Part shown: piece by piece, positions 25,160 to 34,037 of the stretch
Layout of the letters: each line of letters opens with the position of its first letter
Position numbering within the stretch: the first letter of the stretch is position 1
NCBI RefSeq assembly: GCF_000504205.1
Contig: NZ_AZAJ01000001.1
Span: forward strand, 310,001-374,000
Length of the DNA stretch: 64,000 bases
Direction of reading: 5' to 3'
From: Methanolobus tindarius DSM 2278
Lineage (GTDB): Archaea; Halobacteriota; Methanosarcinia; Methanosarcinales; Methanosarcinaceae
The notes under the pieces: model-generated
Seen by the model: only the letters and a program-made list of their open reading frames with translations
Databases searched by the model: none
Told to the model about the DNA's origin: nothing
Made by a program: the position numbers and the translations under genes

Positions 25160-25750
25160 ATGTACATAAAGCAATTTGTTGTTGGTATAAGCCTGCTGGT
25201 TTTTTTAGTTGCCAGTATCGGTTTTGCTTCCTGCTCGGAACTTATTGACGTTGAAAGGCATGTGCCTTCTGATTTTTCAGAAAGCGAAATGGCAGAGATT
25301 ACGCTGGAAATAACAGGAGAGAGCCCGTTTATTCTGGGTATAGTGGAAACTATTCCACAGGGGTTCACTTTCCCTGAATCAGATGCAGATATATCAAGTG
25401 CCACGTCTTTTAAAGTTGACAGGGATGCAGGAAAAATCTCTTTCTCAGTGACTGACGTTACTGAAGTAAAATATAATGTAATCCCTTCTGATGATGCTGA
25501 AAACTCGTTTGAAGGATATTGGGTTGACATGCTTTACCAGACACAGGAATTAAATGAAGGAAAAGAACGATGGGTTCCAGTAACTGATCCTAATTCTGCT
25601 TCAAGCGGACAGAGTTCCACTGCAGATTCTTCCAGAGATTCTGAATCCGGCGTGGAATCCAGTGTACCGGGTTTTAGTTTCTTTTTGGCTTCGGTCTCTA
25701 TTTTTGTATGTGTTCTTTTAGTAAGGAAAAACGGAGGGAAGGAAGAATGA
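25160..25750 (+). CDS. Secreted protein with PGF-type C-terminal sorting tail
   Basis: A 196-residue protein with a signal peptide (about 1-27, ending GFASCS) and an outward beta-rich domain. That domain has a VERHVPSDFSESEMAEITLEI-like start and resembles bacterial-surface/DUF11-like repeats (VVETIPQGFTFPE spacing). A Ser-rich linker leads to VPGFSFFLASVSIFVCVLLV and a basic end, a PGF-CTERM-type anchor. Its stop codon overlaps the start of the following binding-protein gene (ATGA), implying translational coupling. It is probably a surface accessory of the importer. I do not recognise a specific family. Confidence 0.75.
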   Translation: MYIKQFVVGISLLVFLVASIGFASCSELIDVERHVPSDFSESEMAEITLEITGESPFILGIVETIPQGFTFPESDADISSATSFKVDRDAGKISFSVTDVTEVKYNVIPSDDAENSFEGYWVDMLYQTQELNEGKERWVPVTDPNSASSGQSSTADSSRDSESGVESSVPGFSFFLASVSIFVCVLLVRKNGGKEE

Positions 25751-27018
25751 ACAAAAGCAGAATTTTTTTGATTGGAATGATAGTACTTGCCTGTTCATTT
25801 GCTTCCGCAATGAATGCTGCCGCAATAGGTTCCAGTCTTCCATGTGATGATGGTGACGGAGTATTGACTGAAAGCGAGGTTTCAGATGTAGTATGTGACT
25901 ATATGCTTGAGGAAGGAGACCATACTCTGGATGATGTCGGAGATGCTGCATATATACTTACATTCTGGGACGGAAGACCAAAAACCATTATAGACGGCAA
26001 TGACAGAGAAGTAATTTTTTACAGGCCAGTTGAAAGAATAATCACAACTAATCCTGATAATTCAAGAATTGTTATTTCACTGGGAGATATTGATAAAATA
26101 GTAGCAACAGACGAGTGTACACGTGGTGGTTGTGTGCTTCCAAGAGACTCTAATGATGAAAAGCTCGTTGTGGATGCATGGGAAGCTCTCCAGACATATG
26201 ATGATGGACAGCTGGATGATCTTCCTGAAACAAACACACGTAAAGAGATTGACTATGAGACAATGGCAATTCTTCAGCCTGATGTTGTTTTAGATACACT
26301 CTGGTATAATCGTGGAGATCTTATCGAAGAAAAAGTAGGATGTCCTTGTGTAGATATCGGATCTGGATTCACATTTGGAGAAAACTACAACCAGATAGAA
26401 TTGTTAGGAGATGTCCTTGACGAAGAAGAAAGAGCAAGTGAACTTGTGTCATTCATCGAGTCAAAAGTTGAAATGATAGAATCAGTGACATCCCAGATAG
26501 ATGAAAGTGAAAAGCCGACAGTTTATTTTGCACCAAGAGGAGCTACAAAAGGTTTTTATGATTCTGTTGAAGGCAGAGACTTTACACGCACTGAAGCTGT
26601 ATATGAGCCTTTAAGCATTGCCGGTGGAATCAATCTTGCAAAAGACTGTACAGGTGAAGAGATAAATGTTGCACCTGAGCAAATAGTTGTCTGGGAACCT
26701 GATGTTATTTTCGTTGCCAAAAGTACATGGGATGGAGAGAGCGGAGTTGGTTTTGTAACAGAAACTCCGGAATTGTCTGAGATCCCTGCTGTAATGAATG
26801 ATCAGGTCTATGATTGTTTCTATCCTTACTGCAGAGGCAGACCGATTGACAGAACCTTGCTGAATATGATCTACATGGCCAAGCGCTTGCATCCTGAAGA
26901 ATTCAGTGATATTGATCTGGAAGCTGAAGGAAATGAAATTTACAAGGAACTTCTTGGAGTTGATGGAGTATTCACTGAGCTTGCCGAATACCAGACATTT
27001 GCAAAAGAAGTGTATTGA
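25747..27018 (+). CDS. BtuF/FepB-type substrate-binding protein with N-terminal EF-hand-like segment
   Basis: I start at the ATG at 25747, coupled to the preceding stop; an upstream in-frame start lies inside the previous gene and would hide the signal peptide. The 423-residue protein has a signal peptide (about 1-25), then DDGDGVLTESEV, which has the spacing of an EF-hand loop. A class III binding-protein body follows, of the kind that feeds FecCD/BtuCD permeases with iron complexes, corrinoids or haem (VERIITTNPDNSRI, MAILQPDVVLDT, VAPEQIVVWEPDVIFV). It has no lipobox and no C-terminal anchor, so retention outside the membrane may depend on partners such as the co-encoded PGF protein. The ligand is not predictable. 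Confidence 0.88.
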   Translation: MNKSRIFLIGMIVLACSFASAMNAAAIGSSLPCDDGDGVLTESEVSDVVCDYMLEEGDHTLDDVGDAAYILTFWDGRPKTIIDGNDREVIFYRPVERIITTNPDNSRIVISLGDIDKIVATDECTRGGCVLPRDSNDEKLVVDAWEALQTYDDGQLDDLPETNTRKEIDYETMAILQPDVVLDTLWYNRGDLIEEKVGCPCVDIGSGFTFGENYNQIELLGDVLDEEERASELVSFIESKVEMIESVTSQIDESEKPTVYFAPRGATKGFYDSVEGRDFTRTEAVYEPLSIAGGINLAKDCTGEEINVAPEQIVVWEPDVIFVAKSTWDGESGVGFVTETPELSEIPAVMNDQVYDCFYPYCRGRPIDRTLLNMIYMAKRLHPEEFSDIDLEAEGNEIYKELLGVDGVFTELAEYQTFAKEVY

Positions 27019-27043
27019 ACAAAACTGCAAAATGTAATTTTTA

Positions 27044-27087
27044 CAGGGAAAGAAAACGCTGCATTTGATCTGCATATTCTTTCCCTG
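27044..27087 (+). terminator. Intra-operon hairpin between binding-protein and permease genes
   Basis: CAGGGAAAGAA (27044-27054) pairs perfectly with TTCTTTCCCTG (27077-27087); CAATTTTTGG follows. Such a partial terminator or 3'-stabilising hairpin would allow more binding protein than permease to be made. Confidence 0.6.
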
Positions 27088-27104
27088 CAATTTTTGGTGA
27101 AAAT

Positions 27105-28226
27105 ATGCTAAATCTATTTGAAAAAAAGAACAATCTGAACACAACAAATTCAGGTGGTTCTGATAAAAAGCAACATTCTGCTGTAAGAGAAGATTACCAG
27201 CGTTTTGTTGGAAGAAAGATAATACTTCTAATCAGCATGTTTGCTCTTATTATTTTACTGGGAGCTTTTTTTGTAACAATCGGCCCTCTTGAAGTTTCAG
27301 TAATTGAAGTCTACAAGATTCTTTTTTCCAGATATTTCCCTGACCTTTTTGCAACCTCCGGTCTTCCATCACAGGTTGTCTGGAACATTCGTTTACCACG
27401 TATCGTTGCAGGCATAATGGCAGGTTTTGGCCTGGGAATATGCGGATGCGTAATGCAATCCGTCTTGAAAAATCCCCTGGCAAGTCCGTTTACACTTGGT
27501 ATTTCCTCAGGAGCAAGTTTTGGAGTTGCGGTTGCTGCCGTATTGGGAGTAGGAGTAATAAGCGGCCCATATCTGCTTGTGGGTAATGCCTTCATGTTTG
27601 CAATGCTGTGCTCCCTGTTCATTATTGCTCTTGCAAGTCTCAAAGGAGCAACATCAGAGACACTTATACTTGCGGGAATTGCTATTAATTATCTTTTCAG
27701 TTCTCTCACAGACCTTTTTCAGTATTTCGCTACGGATGAACAGCTCCGTCTGATGGTGAGCTGGGGAATGGGAGACCTGTCTGCTTTTTCATGGAGCAAT
27801 TTCCTGCTTCTGCTATGTGTCTTTGTGATTTGCACACCGCTTTTGTACATGAAGGCAAACGACCTGAATATCATGGTAATCGGAGACGAGAATGCAAAAA
27901 GTCTCGGAATTGATGCAAATAAGGTCAGGATGTTCTGCATGCTGCTTGCAAGTCTTCTAATTGCAACCATTGTATGTTTTACAGGAACTATCGCTTTCAT
28001 AGGTTTGGTTGCACCGCATATGGCACGTATGGTAATCGGTTCGGATCACAAATACCTCTTCCCTGCATCGGGTCTTTTGGGTGCGCTTGTACTGATATGT
28101 GCCGATGTTACAGGTATGAACCTGATAAGACCGACAATCATTCCGACAGGCATCATGACCTCCCTGCTTGGAGTACCGTTCTTCATGTACCTCATTCTCA
28201 AAAGAAAACGCAAGGAGTTCTGGTAA
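27105..28226 (+). CDS. FecCD/BtuC-type ABC transporter permease (first)
   Basis: A 373-residue protein with a charged N-terminal extension of about 40 residues followed by some nine or ten helices. Family hallmarks are VVWNIRLPRIVAGIMAGFGL, CGCVMQSVLKNPLASPFTLG and SSGASFGVA. Late segments are GDENAKSLGID and FTGTIAFIGLVAPHMARMV. It is preceded by GGTGA and followed one base later by its ATPase gene. It should form the channel dimer of a type II importer for iron-complex, haem or corrinoid ligands. A second permease lies two genes downstream, so this locus may encode two transporters or a heterodimeric channel. Confidence 0.93.
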   Translation: MLNLFEKKNNLNTTNSGGSDKKQHSAVREDYQRFVGRKIILLISMFALIILLGAFFVTIGPLEVSVIEVYKILFSRYFPDLFATSGLPSQVVWNIRLPRIVAGIMAGFGLGICGCVMQSVLKNPLASPFTLGISSGASFGVAVAAVLGVGVISGPYLLVGNAFMFAMLCSLFIIALASLKGATSETLILAGIAINYLFSSLTDLFQYFATDEQLRLMVSWGMGDLSAFSWSNFLLLLCVFVICTPLLYMKANDLNIMVIGDENAKSLGIDANKVRMFCMLLASLLIATIVCFTGTIAFIGLVAPHMARMVIGSDHKYLFPASGLLGALVLICADVTGMNLIRPTIIPTGIMTSLLGVPFFMYLILKRKRKEFW

Positions 28227-28227
28227 A

Positions 28228-29049
28228 ATGGTTACGGTGAATGTAAACAATGTCACTTTTGGCTATAACAGCACAAAAATACTTCAAAATGTATCAGTCG
28301 ATATTGACAGATCAAGCTTTGTCAGCATTGTTGGACCAAACGGAGCAGGCAAATCAACGCTGCTTAAATGTGTCAACAAAATACTCAAACCTGAATCAGG
28401 AGAGATTCTTGTTGACAGAAACAGCATTCATGAAATGAAACGGATGGAAGTGGCAAGAAATGTTGCCTATGTCCCTCAGAGTTCGAACAGGGTCTTCCCT
28501 ACAACTGTATTTGAAACAGTTATGATGGGAAGACGACCTCATCTTGGATGGTTCAGTAACGAAGATGATAAGGAAAAAGTCTGGCAGGTTCTTGAAGAAA
28601 TGGGACTCGATGACCTTGCTTTACGTAATTTTGACGAACTCAGCGGAGGTCAGCAGCAAAAGATCCTGATAGCAAGAGCATTGGCACAGGAAACAGGGGT
28701 TATTCTCCTTGACGAACCCACAAGTAATCTTGATATCTGGCATCAGCTTGATGTTATGGAAAATGTGAGAGCTCTTGTCAATAATAAAAATGTGACAGCG
28801 TTAATGGTTGTCCATGACCTCAATATGGCTTCCAAGTATTCAGACTGGATCCTGATGATGAAAAACGGGGAAATCGTCTCTGCCGGGAATCCGGCTTCGG
28901 TGCTTACCTGTGATAATATTGAACAGGTCTACGGTGTTGAAGCACATGTGCATACACATGCAGGAATTCCGTATGTGATGCCACTCAAGCAGGTGGGACT
29001 GGCAGCTGATTCCTGCATGATGAAGGCTGAAGACGGATTAAAAGCTTAG
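28228..29049 (+). CDS. FecE/BtuD-type ABC transporter ATPase (first)
   Basis: The start is the ATG at 28228, one base after the permease stop, giving 273 residues; an upstream frame extension overlaps the permease and is not family-like. Motifs are Walker [15 protein letters not shown] near residue 35, signature LSGGQQQKILIARAL, Walker B VILLDEPTSNLD and a later switch histidine in VVHDLN. The C-terminal end has HVHTHAG, a histidine-rich spot. It pairs with the permease before it. Confidence 0.93.
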   Translation: MVTVNVNNVTFGYNSTKILQNVSVDIDRSSFVSIVGPNGAGKSTLLKCVNKILKPESGEILVDRNSIHEMKRMEVARNVAYVPQSSNRVFPTTVFETVMMGRRPHLGWFSNEDDKEKVWQVLEEMGLDDLALRNFDELSGGQQQKILIARALAQETGVILLDEPTSNLDIWHQLDVMENVRALVNNKNVTALMVVHDLNMASKYSDWILMMKNGEIVSAGNPASVLTCDNIEQVYGVEAHVHTHAGIPYVMPLKQVGLAADSCMMKAEDGLKA

Positions 29050-29059
29050 GAGAATGAAA

Positions 29060-30142
29060 ATGTTTGAAGTTTTCAGGAAAAGTTCGCAATTAACGGACAG
29101 AAACGAAATCAATATTGAAACATTCTCCGATATACGAAAATATGGAATTCTATTCATATTTTTCGTGACTTTGTTTTTTGCAGCAGCTATTGCTATGGTT
29201 ATGGGAGCTTATGATATTTCTTTTACAGATGTCTATGCCACCATATTCGCAAATATAGGACTCTTTGGTGATATTTCCAATGTCAGTAAATTGCATAACA
29301 CAATCATATGGAACATTCGTCTTCCGCGGATTCTGCTTGCAATAACTGTCGGAGCTGCACTCGCAAGTTCAGGTGCTGTTTTTCAGGGTTGTTTTAGAAA
29401 TCCGCTTGTTGAGCCTTATATTCTTGGTGTATCATCCGGTGCTGCATTTGGTGCAGCACTTGGAATTGTTTATCCTTCTGTTTTCAGTTCAGTTCAGATA
29501 TCCGCATTCGTATTCGGTTCTCTTGCAGTGCTGGCTGCATACACCCTTGCAAGGACACGTGGCCAAACACCAATCGTGACCCTGATACTTGGAGGAGTAA
29601 TAATCGGATCGATTTTTTCAGCACTTGTATCCCTGCTAAAATACATGGCAAATGACTCTGCTCTGCGTGAAATCGTGTTCTGGCTTATGGGAGGATTCTA
29701 CTATGCAACCTGGCAGGATGTGTTTCTCACTGTTCCAATAGTTTTCATTTCATTCCTGATAATGTGGATGTATTCATGGAAACTCAACATCCTTTCAATG
29801 GGAGATGAAGAAGCAAAAGCACTGGGTGTCAATCCTGAAAAGTCAAAACTTATCATAATCACCATTGCAACACTTGTGACTGCCGTAGCTGTTTCCACTG
29901 TAGGCATAATCGCATGGGTCGGACTTATGATGCCACATGCTGCCAGGATGATACTCGGACCGGATAACAGGTTTGTTATCCCATCTGCTGCTATGCTTGG
30001 AAGCATCTACCTTATTGTCTGTGATACGATGGCAAGAACATTGACAACTTCCGAGATTCCGGTAGGAATTATAACTTCGATAGTCGGTGCACCATATCTG
30101 TGTTATCTCCTGCGAAATAAAGGAAGATCATTACTGGGGTGA
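29060..30142 (+). CDS. FecCD/BtuC-type ABC transporter permease (second)
   Basis: The ATG at 29060 sits 7 nt after TAGGAG, a better spacing than the in-frame ATG at 29054. The 360-residue protein has the same layout as the first permease: TIIWNIRLPRILLAITVGAAL, FQGCFRNPLVEPYILG, SSGAAFGAALG and VGIIAWVGLMMPHAARMI. It is clearly paralogous to, but divergent from, the first permease, so the duplication is old. Its stop is 4 nt before the second ATPase start. Confidence 0.93.
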   Translation: MFEVFRKSSQLTDRNEINIETFSDIRKYGILFIFFVTLFFAAAIAMVMGAYDISFTDVYATIFANIGLFGDISNVSKLHNTIIWNIRLPRILLAITVGAALASSGAVFQGCFRNPLVEPYILGVSSGAAFGAALGIVYPSVFSSVQISAFVFGSLAVLAAYTLARTRGQTPIVTLILGGVIIGSIFSALVSLLKYMANDSALREIVFWLMGGFYYATWQDVFLTVPIVFISFLIMWMYSWKLNILSMGDEEAKALGVNPEKSKLIIITIATLVTAVAVSTVGIIAWVGLMMPHAARMILGPDNRFVIPSAAMLGSIYLIVCDTMARTLTTSEIPVGIITSIVGAPYLCYLLRNKGRSLLG

Positions 30143-30146
30143 TAAG

Positions 30147-30926
30147 ATGCTGAAAGTAAAAAATATCCATTTTAACTATGGAAGCAGCAAAATTCTGAAT
30201 GACCTGTCTTTCAACGTTGAAGAAGGACAGTTATGCGGGCTTTTCGGACCTAATGGCTGCGGGAAAACAACGCTTTTCAAATGCTGTATGAATTTCCTGA
30301 AATACCACACTGGTTCAGTTGTCATGGATGGTGTGGATATTAAAGAATGTAGCATCGAGGATATGGCAAAAATCGTTGCCTATGTTCCCCAGGAGCATAA
30401 ACCGCCCTTTCCGTATCTTGTAAAGGAAGTTGTTCTTATGGGAAGAACTCCGCACCTTGGAGGATTTTTTGGCATTAGTCGTGATGACAAGGAAAAAGCA
30501 TGGAATGCTTTAGAATTACTTGACATTTCACACCTGGCAGAGCAACCTTACAATCAATTGTCAGGAGGACAACGTCAGATGGTATTGATAGCTCGGGCAA
30601 TTGCTCAGGAAACAAGAATTATTTTCCTGGATGAACCTACATCTGCCCTGGATTTTAGCAACCAGATGAGAATCTGGAACCTGATGAGAAAAGTCAAAGA
30701 TCAGGGCATAACGATTCTTGCGTGCAGCCACGATCCTAACCACGTATCCTGGTTCTGTGACAAAGTAGTAGTTATGAACAGGAGTGGTATTCTCTGTCAG
30801 GGTCCGCCACATGATGTGATAACAGAATCCGTACTCAATGATGTTTATCAGGATATGTGTTCAGTCAGGTCTTTTGAAGGCATAAGAATGGTATTGCCAA
30901 GAAGCGTGTCTGCCAGAGTTGGATAG
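30147..30926 (+). CDS. FecE/BtuD-type ABC transporter ATPase (second)
   Basis: Starting at the ATG at 30147, with GGGGTGA 3 nt upstream, the protein has 259 residues. It shows Walker A FGPNGCGKTTLFKC, Q-loop region YVPQEHKPPF, signature LSGGQRQMVLIARAIAQ and Walker B IIFLDEPTSALDF. It partners the second permease. The order SBP - permease - ATPase - permease - ATPase - SBP suggests two complete importers built from one ancestral set. Confidence 0.93.
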   Translation: MLKVKNIHFNYGSSKILNDLSFNVEEGQLCGLFGPNGCGKTTLFKCCMNFLKYHTGSVVMDGVDIKECSIEDMAKIVAYVPQEHKPPFPYLVKEVVLMGRTPHLGGFFGISRDDKEKAWNALELLDISHLAEQPYNQLSGGQRQMVLIARAIAQETRIIFLDEPTSALDFSNQMRIWNLMRKVKDQGITILACSHDPNHVSWFCDKVVVMNRSGILCQGPPHDVITESVLNDVYQDMCSVRSFEGIRMVLPRSVSARVG

Positions 30927-30963
30927 CACCAATCACTTTTTTCTTTTTTATTGAGGATTTAAA

Positions 30964-32211
30964 ATGAAATCAAAGGTACAGTATATTGCAGTGTTGGGTA
31001 TATTGCTGTGCATTCTGCTAAGTGCCGGATGTACTGAGAATATGACCGATAATAGTATTGTTTCAGACGACACAAATACCGATGAACAATACAGAACAGT
31101 TGTTGACAGCCGTGGAGTCGAAGTCCAGATTCCAGCAAATATTAAACGCGTTGCTACTGTCAGCGATGGTCTGGTAGAAGGTGTAATGACATCCATCGGT
31201 GTCCAGGATACACTGGTAGGGGTCGGCTCGAGCTGTCTTCAACGTAATTTCAATTACACATATGAAACCGTTAGTGGAGAAACTTATGAATACAAGAACG
31301 GAATGAACCCCGTAACATATCTCAATCCATGGATCATGGATCTTCCACTCTTTGTTTCATCTGGTTCTGCAGTGAACTATGAAACCCTTGCAAGCCTTGA
31401 GCCTGATGTGGTGATAGTTCGTGTTGGAAGTTGTTCTTTACGATATCTTGACGATGAAAATACACAGAAAAGCATTGAAACTATGGAATCACTTGGTTTT
31501 CCGATAGTTGTTCTTTATGATCCGAATTGTTATGATTCTCCAGACATGGCCACCATCTCCGATGAAATAAACATAATCGGCCAGATTTTTGGAAAAGAAG
31601 ATGAAACTCAGATCATTGCAGATTACCTTGAAGAACAAGTCAGTTTTGTAAGTGAGCGAACACAGGACATTCAGGCAGATGAAAAAACTGATGTGCTGGT
31701 ATTTGGAGCATCACCTAAAGCACGAGGAGAAGGCGGAGCCGGACAGGTATTCGGACTTGACACTTTTGAATCCTTCTTTATTGAAGATATAGTGAATGCT
31801 AACAATGCTTTCCAGGAAGAAGGATATTTTAAAACGGTAAGTGCAGAGCATCTGCTGGCATTGAACCCTGATGTTATTGTTCTATGTACAGCCTCAGGAT
31901 ACCATCCACCACTTGAACTTTACCAGGCACCTTATTACCAGAATCTGCAGGAAATGGATGCAATCCAAAATAGGAGAGTAGTAGCCCTTCCATGGTCACC
32001 ATGTAATTGTGCGAAGAGGCTGGAATACCCTATAGATGTAATGGTTATTGCAACCGGCACTTATCCTGAGCTGTTTGAGGATGTGGAGCTTGATGAATGG
32101 CTTATTACATTCTACCAGAATGTCTATGGTGTTGATGTTGAAACAGCAAAGCAGTTGCGTTCAGCACAATGGATGGACTGGACTATAGATGAATGTCAAA
32201 GTTGTTCCTGA
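30964..32211 (+). CDS. Lipoprotein BtuF/FepB-type substrate-binding protein
   Basis: This 415-residue protein has a short signal peptide with the lipobox LLSAGC (cysteine near residue 23), so it is probably lipid-anchored, unlike the first binding protein of the cluster. The body is the class III fold: VDSRGVEVQIPANIKRVATV, LASLEPDVVIVRVG, and LLALNPDVIVLC in the second lobe. Several cysteines (SSCLQR, GSCSLR, PCNCAKR, ECQSCS) are more than usual for this family. Ligands delivered by relatives include ferric complexes, haem and corrinoids; none can be chosen here. It closes the importer operon. Confidence 0.9.
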   Translation: MKSKVQYIAVLGILLCILLSAGCTENMTDNSIVSDDTNTDEQYRTVVDSRGVEVQIPANIKRVATVSDGLVEGVMTSIGVQDTLVGVGSSCLQRNFNYTYETVSGETYEYKNGMNPVTYLNPWIMDLPLFVSSGSAVNYETLASLEPDVVIVRVGSCSLRYLDDENTQKSIETMESLGFPIVVLYDPNCYDSPDMATISDEINIIGQIFGKEDETQIIADYLEEQVSFVSERTQDIQADEKTDVLVFGASPKARGEGGAGQVFGLDTFESFFIEDIVNANNAFQEEGYFKTVSAEHLLALNPDVIVLCTASGYHPPLELYQAPYYQNLQEMDAIQNRRVVALPWSPCNCAKRLEYPIDVMVIATGTYPELFEDVELDEWLITFYQNVYGVDVETAKQLRSAQWMDWTIDECQSCS

Positions 32212-32222
32212 GCAGCTATAAT

Positions 32223-32252
32223 AATCCATGCTGGAAACAGTATGGATTTTTT
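32223..32252. terminator. Terminator between two convergent importer operons
   Basis: AATCCATGCTG (32223-32233) pairs with CAGTATGGATT (32238-32248) with one G-T pair and a 4-nt loop, followed by a short T-run on the plus strand. A-rich flanks allow it to act in both directions between the stops at 32211 and 32263. Confidence 0.65.
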
Positions 32253-32262
32253 ATTTAATTAA

Positions 32263-33063
32263 TCATTCAAAACAAGAATTTTCATCAGTTATTTTTCCAC
32301 TGGTTGCAGATAAAAGAAGCGATCTTGTGTACTCATGACAGCAATCAGAAATTATCTGCTTTCTGGAGCCGTATTCGACAATTTTTCCTTCTTTCATGAC
32401 AGCAATATTGTCTGATATATACGCAGCTGCAGCAATATCGTGTGTGATAAACATGAAAGTAATGCCCATTTTTTCTTTCATGTCAAGCATCAGGTTGAGG
32501 ATATCAACCCCAATGGATGCATCAAGCATTGATATTGGTTCATCGGCAATTATCATGTCAGGTTCTGTGATTATCGCCCTTGCTATTGCTACTCTCTGGC
32601 GCTGTCCTCCACTAAGGGTATGGGGGTATTTATGGAGAAAACTCTCAACTGGTGTGAGTCCAACAGATTCAAGAGCACGAACAATCTTGCTCCTGTCAAC
32701 ATTCTTCCCGTTTTGAATAATACAAGGTTCTGCCACGAGCTGTTCAACTGTCATCATATGACTTAGAGAATCATAAGGGTCCTGGAATATCACCTGAACA
32801 ACAGGTTTACCGTTTTCTGTGGAATTATTGTTGATATCTGCAAAAGAGATATTTCCGGAAGTCGGCTTCAATAGACCCAGTATCAGTTTTCCAAGAGTTG
32901 TTTTTCCACTTCCGCTTTCACCGATGATTCCAAGCACTTCACCTTTTTTCACAGCAAGGGAAACATTATCAAGAGCTTTTACCTCAGGGTCATTCCTCAA
33001 AATACCTTTACCTCTGAACACCTTGCTGAGATTGTCTATTTTTATGAGACAGGAATCTTCCAT
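32263..33063 (-). CDS. Dipeptide/nickel-type ABC transporter ATPase (DppF/NikE type)
   Basis: The ATG at 33063, with GGAGTGA upstream, gives 266 residues and leaves 5 nt after the stop of the preceding gene. Motifs: Walker A IGESGSGKTTLGKL, Q-loop QVIFQDPYDSLSHMM, signature LSGGQRQRVAIARAI, Walker B MIIADEPISMLD. It is the last gene of a leftward five-gene importer of the peptide/nickel family (SBP - permease - permease - ATPase - ATPase). It lacks the Cys-rich C-terminal extension of its partner ATPase. Confidence 0.92.
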   Translation of the reverse strand: MEDSCLIKIDNLSKVFRGKGILRNDPEVKALDNVSLAVKKGEVLGIIGESGSGKTTLGKLILGLLKPTSGNISFADINNNSTENGKPVVQVIFQDPYDSLSHMMTVEQLVAEPCIIQNGKNVDRSKIVRALESVGLTPVESFLHKYPHTLSGGQRQRVAIARAIITEPDMIIADEPISMLDASIGVDILNLMLDMKEKMGITFMFITHDIAAAAYISDNIAVMKEGKIVEYGSRKQIISDCCHEYTRSLLLSATSGKITDENSCFE

Positions 33064-33068
33064 TATTA

Positions 33069-34037
33069 TCACTCCAAATGGCACTCAGAATTAGATTCCA
33101 GATGACATGCTACTTTCACACTACCTGTACATTCAGGAGGTCTTACAGTCCTGCATATTTCTGAAACCCTGTCACAGCGTTCCATAAACTCGCAGACCTC
33201 GTATTTCTTCAAAGTTGAAGGCGGAGTGCCTGATATTCCTTTCACCCTCACAGGCTCACACATCAGAGGTAATCTTGAAGCCAGAAGTTTCCGGGTATAC
33301 GGATGAACAGGATTGTTAAGAATTTCATCCCTGGTACCTGTTTCCACAATTTTTCCCGCATACATGATGTAAATCCTGTCACATATTCTGGAAATTGTAT
33401 GCAGGTCATGGGAAATCACAAGCATAGATGTATGTTTCTGCTTTACTACATCCTTTAGTAGTTCGATAATTTTCAGTTGAACCGTTGCATCCAGTGCGGT
33501 GGTCGGCTCATCAGCAATGATTAATTCAGGTGAAAGGAGCATTGAAAGTGCGATCATTATTCTTTGTCGCTGTCCACCACTGAATTCATAGGGACAGGAA
33601 TTCATTCTTGAAGGATTGATACCTACCATTTCAAGTGACTTTTCAGTCAATGAAAGCATGTCCTCACGAGACATATTTGTATGAGCTTTAATTGTCTCAA
33701 AGAATTGTGACTTTATTTTCACAAGTGGGTTAAGTGCATTCATTGAAGACTGGGGAACAAATCCGATGCTTTTTCCCCTGACTTGGCGCATCTTTTCCTT
33801 TTTGATGCTGTCAATCCTCTCTCCCATAAAGCTGATATTTCCTGACATATGCCTGTTGTGGGAATTTATATCCAGAACTGTCATGGCAAGTGTGGATTTT
33901 CCAGAACCGGATTCGCCTATGAGACCTACAATTTCTCCTTTGCCTATGTTGAAATCCACATTCTTGAGTACGTAATGCATGCCTTCCTTCGTTGAAAAAT
34001 CAACATTCAGTCCTTTAACATCAAGCAATGACATCAT
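33069..34037 (-). CDS. Dipeptide/nickel-type ABC transporter ATPase (DppD/NikD type)
   Basis: The 322-residue protein carries Walker A IGESGSGKSTLAMT, signature FSGGQRQRIMIALSML and Walker B LIIADEPTTALD. A C-terminal oligopeptide-transporter extension is rich in cysteine (CEFMERCDRVSEICR, then PPECTGSVKVACH); in relatives this region can hold an iron-sulfur cluster. AAGGTGA precedes a double ATG; the first overlaps the upstream stop (ATGA). It forms the mixed ATPase pair with the next gene. Confidence 0.92.
   Translation of the reverse strand: MMSLLDVKGLNVDFSTKEGMHYVLKNVDFNIGKGEIVGLIGESGSGKSTLAMTVLDINSHNRHMSGNISFMGERIDSIKKEKMRQVRGKSIGFVPQSSMNALNPLVKIKSQFFETIKAHTNMSREDMLSLTEKSLEMVGINPSRMNSCPYEFSGGQRQRIMIALSMLLSPELIIADEPTTALDATVQLKIIELLKDVVKQKHTSMLVISHDLHTISRICDRIYIMYAGKIVETGTRDEILNNPVHPYTRKLLASRLPLMCEPVRVKGISGTPPSTLKKYEVCEFMERCDRVSEICRTVRPPECTGSVKVACHLESNSECHLE

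Noticed and set aside
25708-25746. Upstream extension of the binding protein at 25.7 kb
   Set aside because: The added residues would place charged codons before the signal peptide and overlap the previous gene; the ATG at 25747 overlapping its stop is the normal coupled start.
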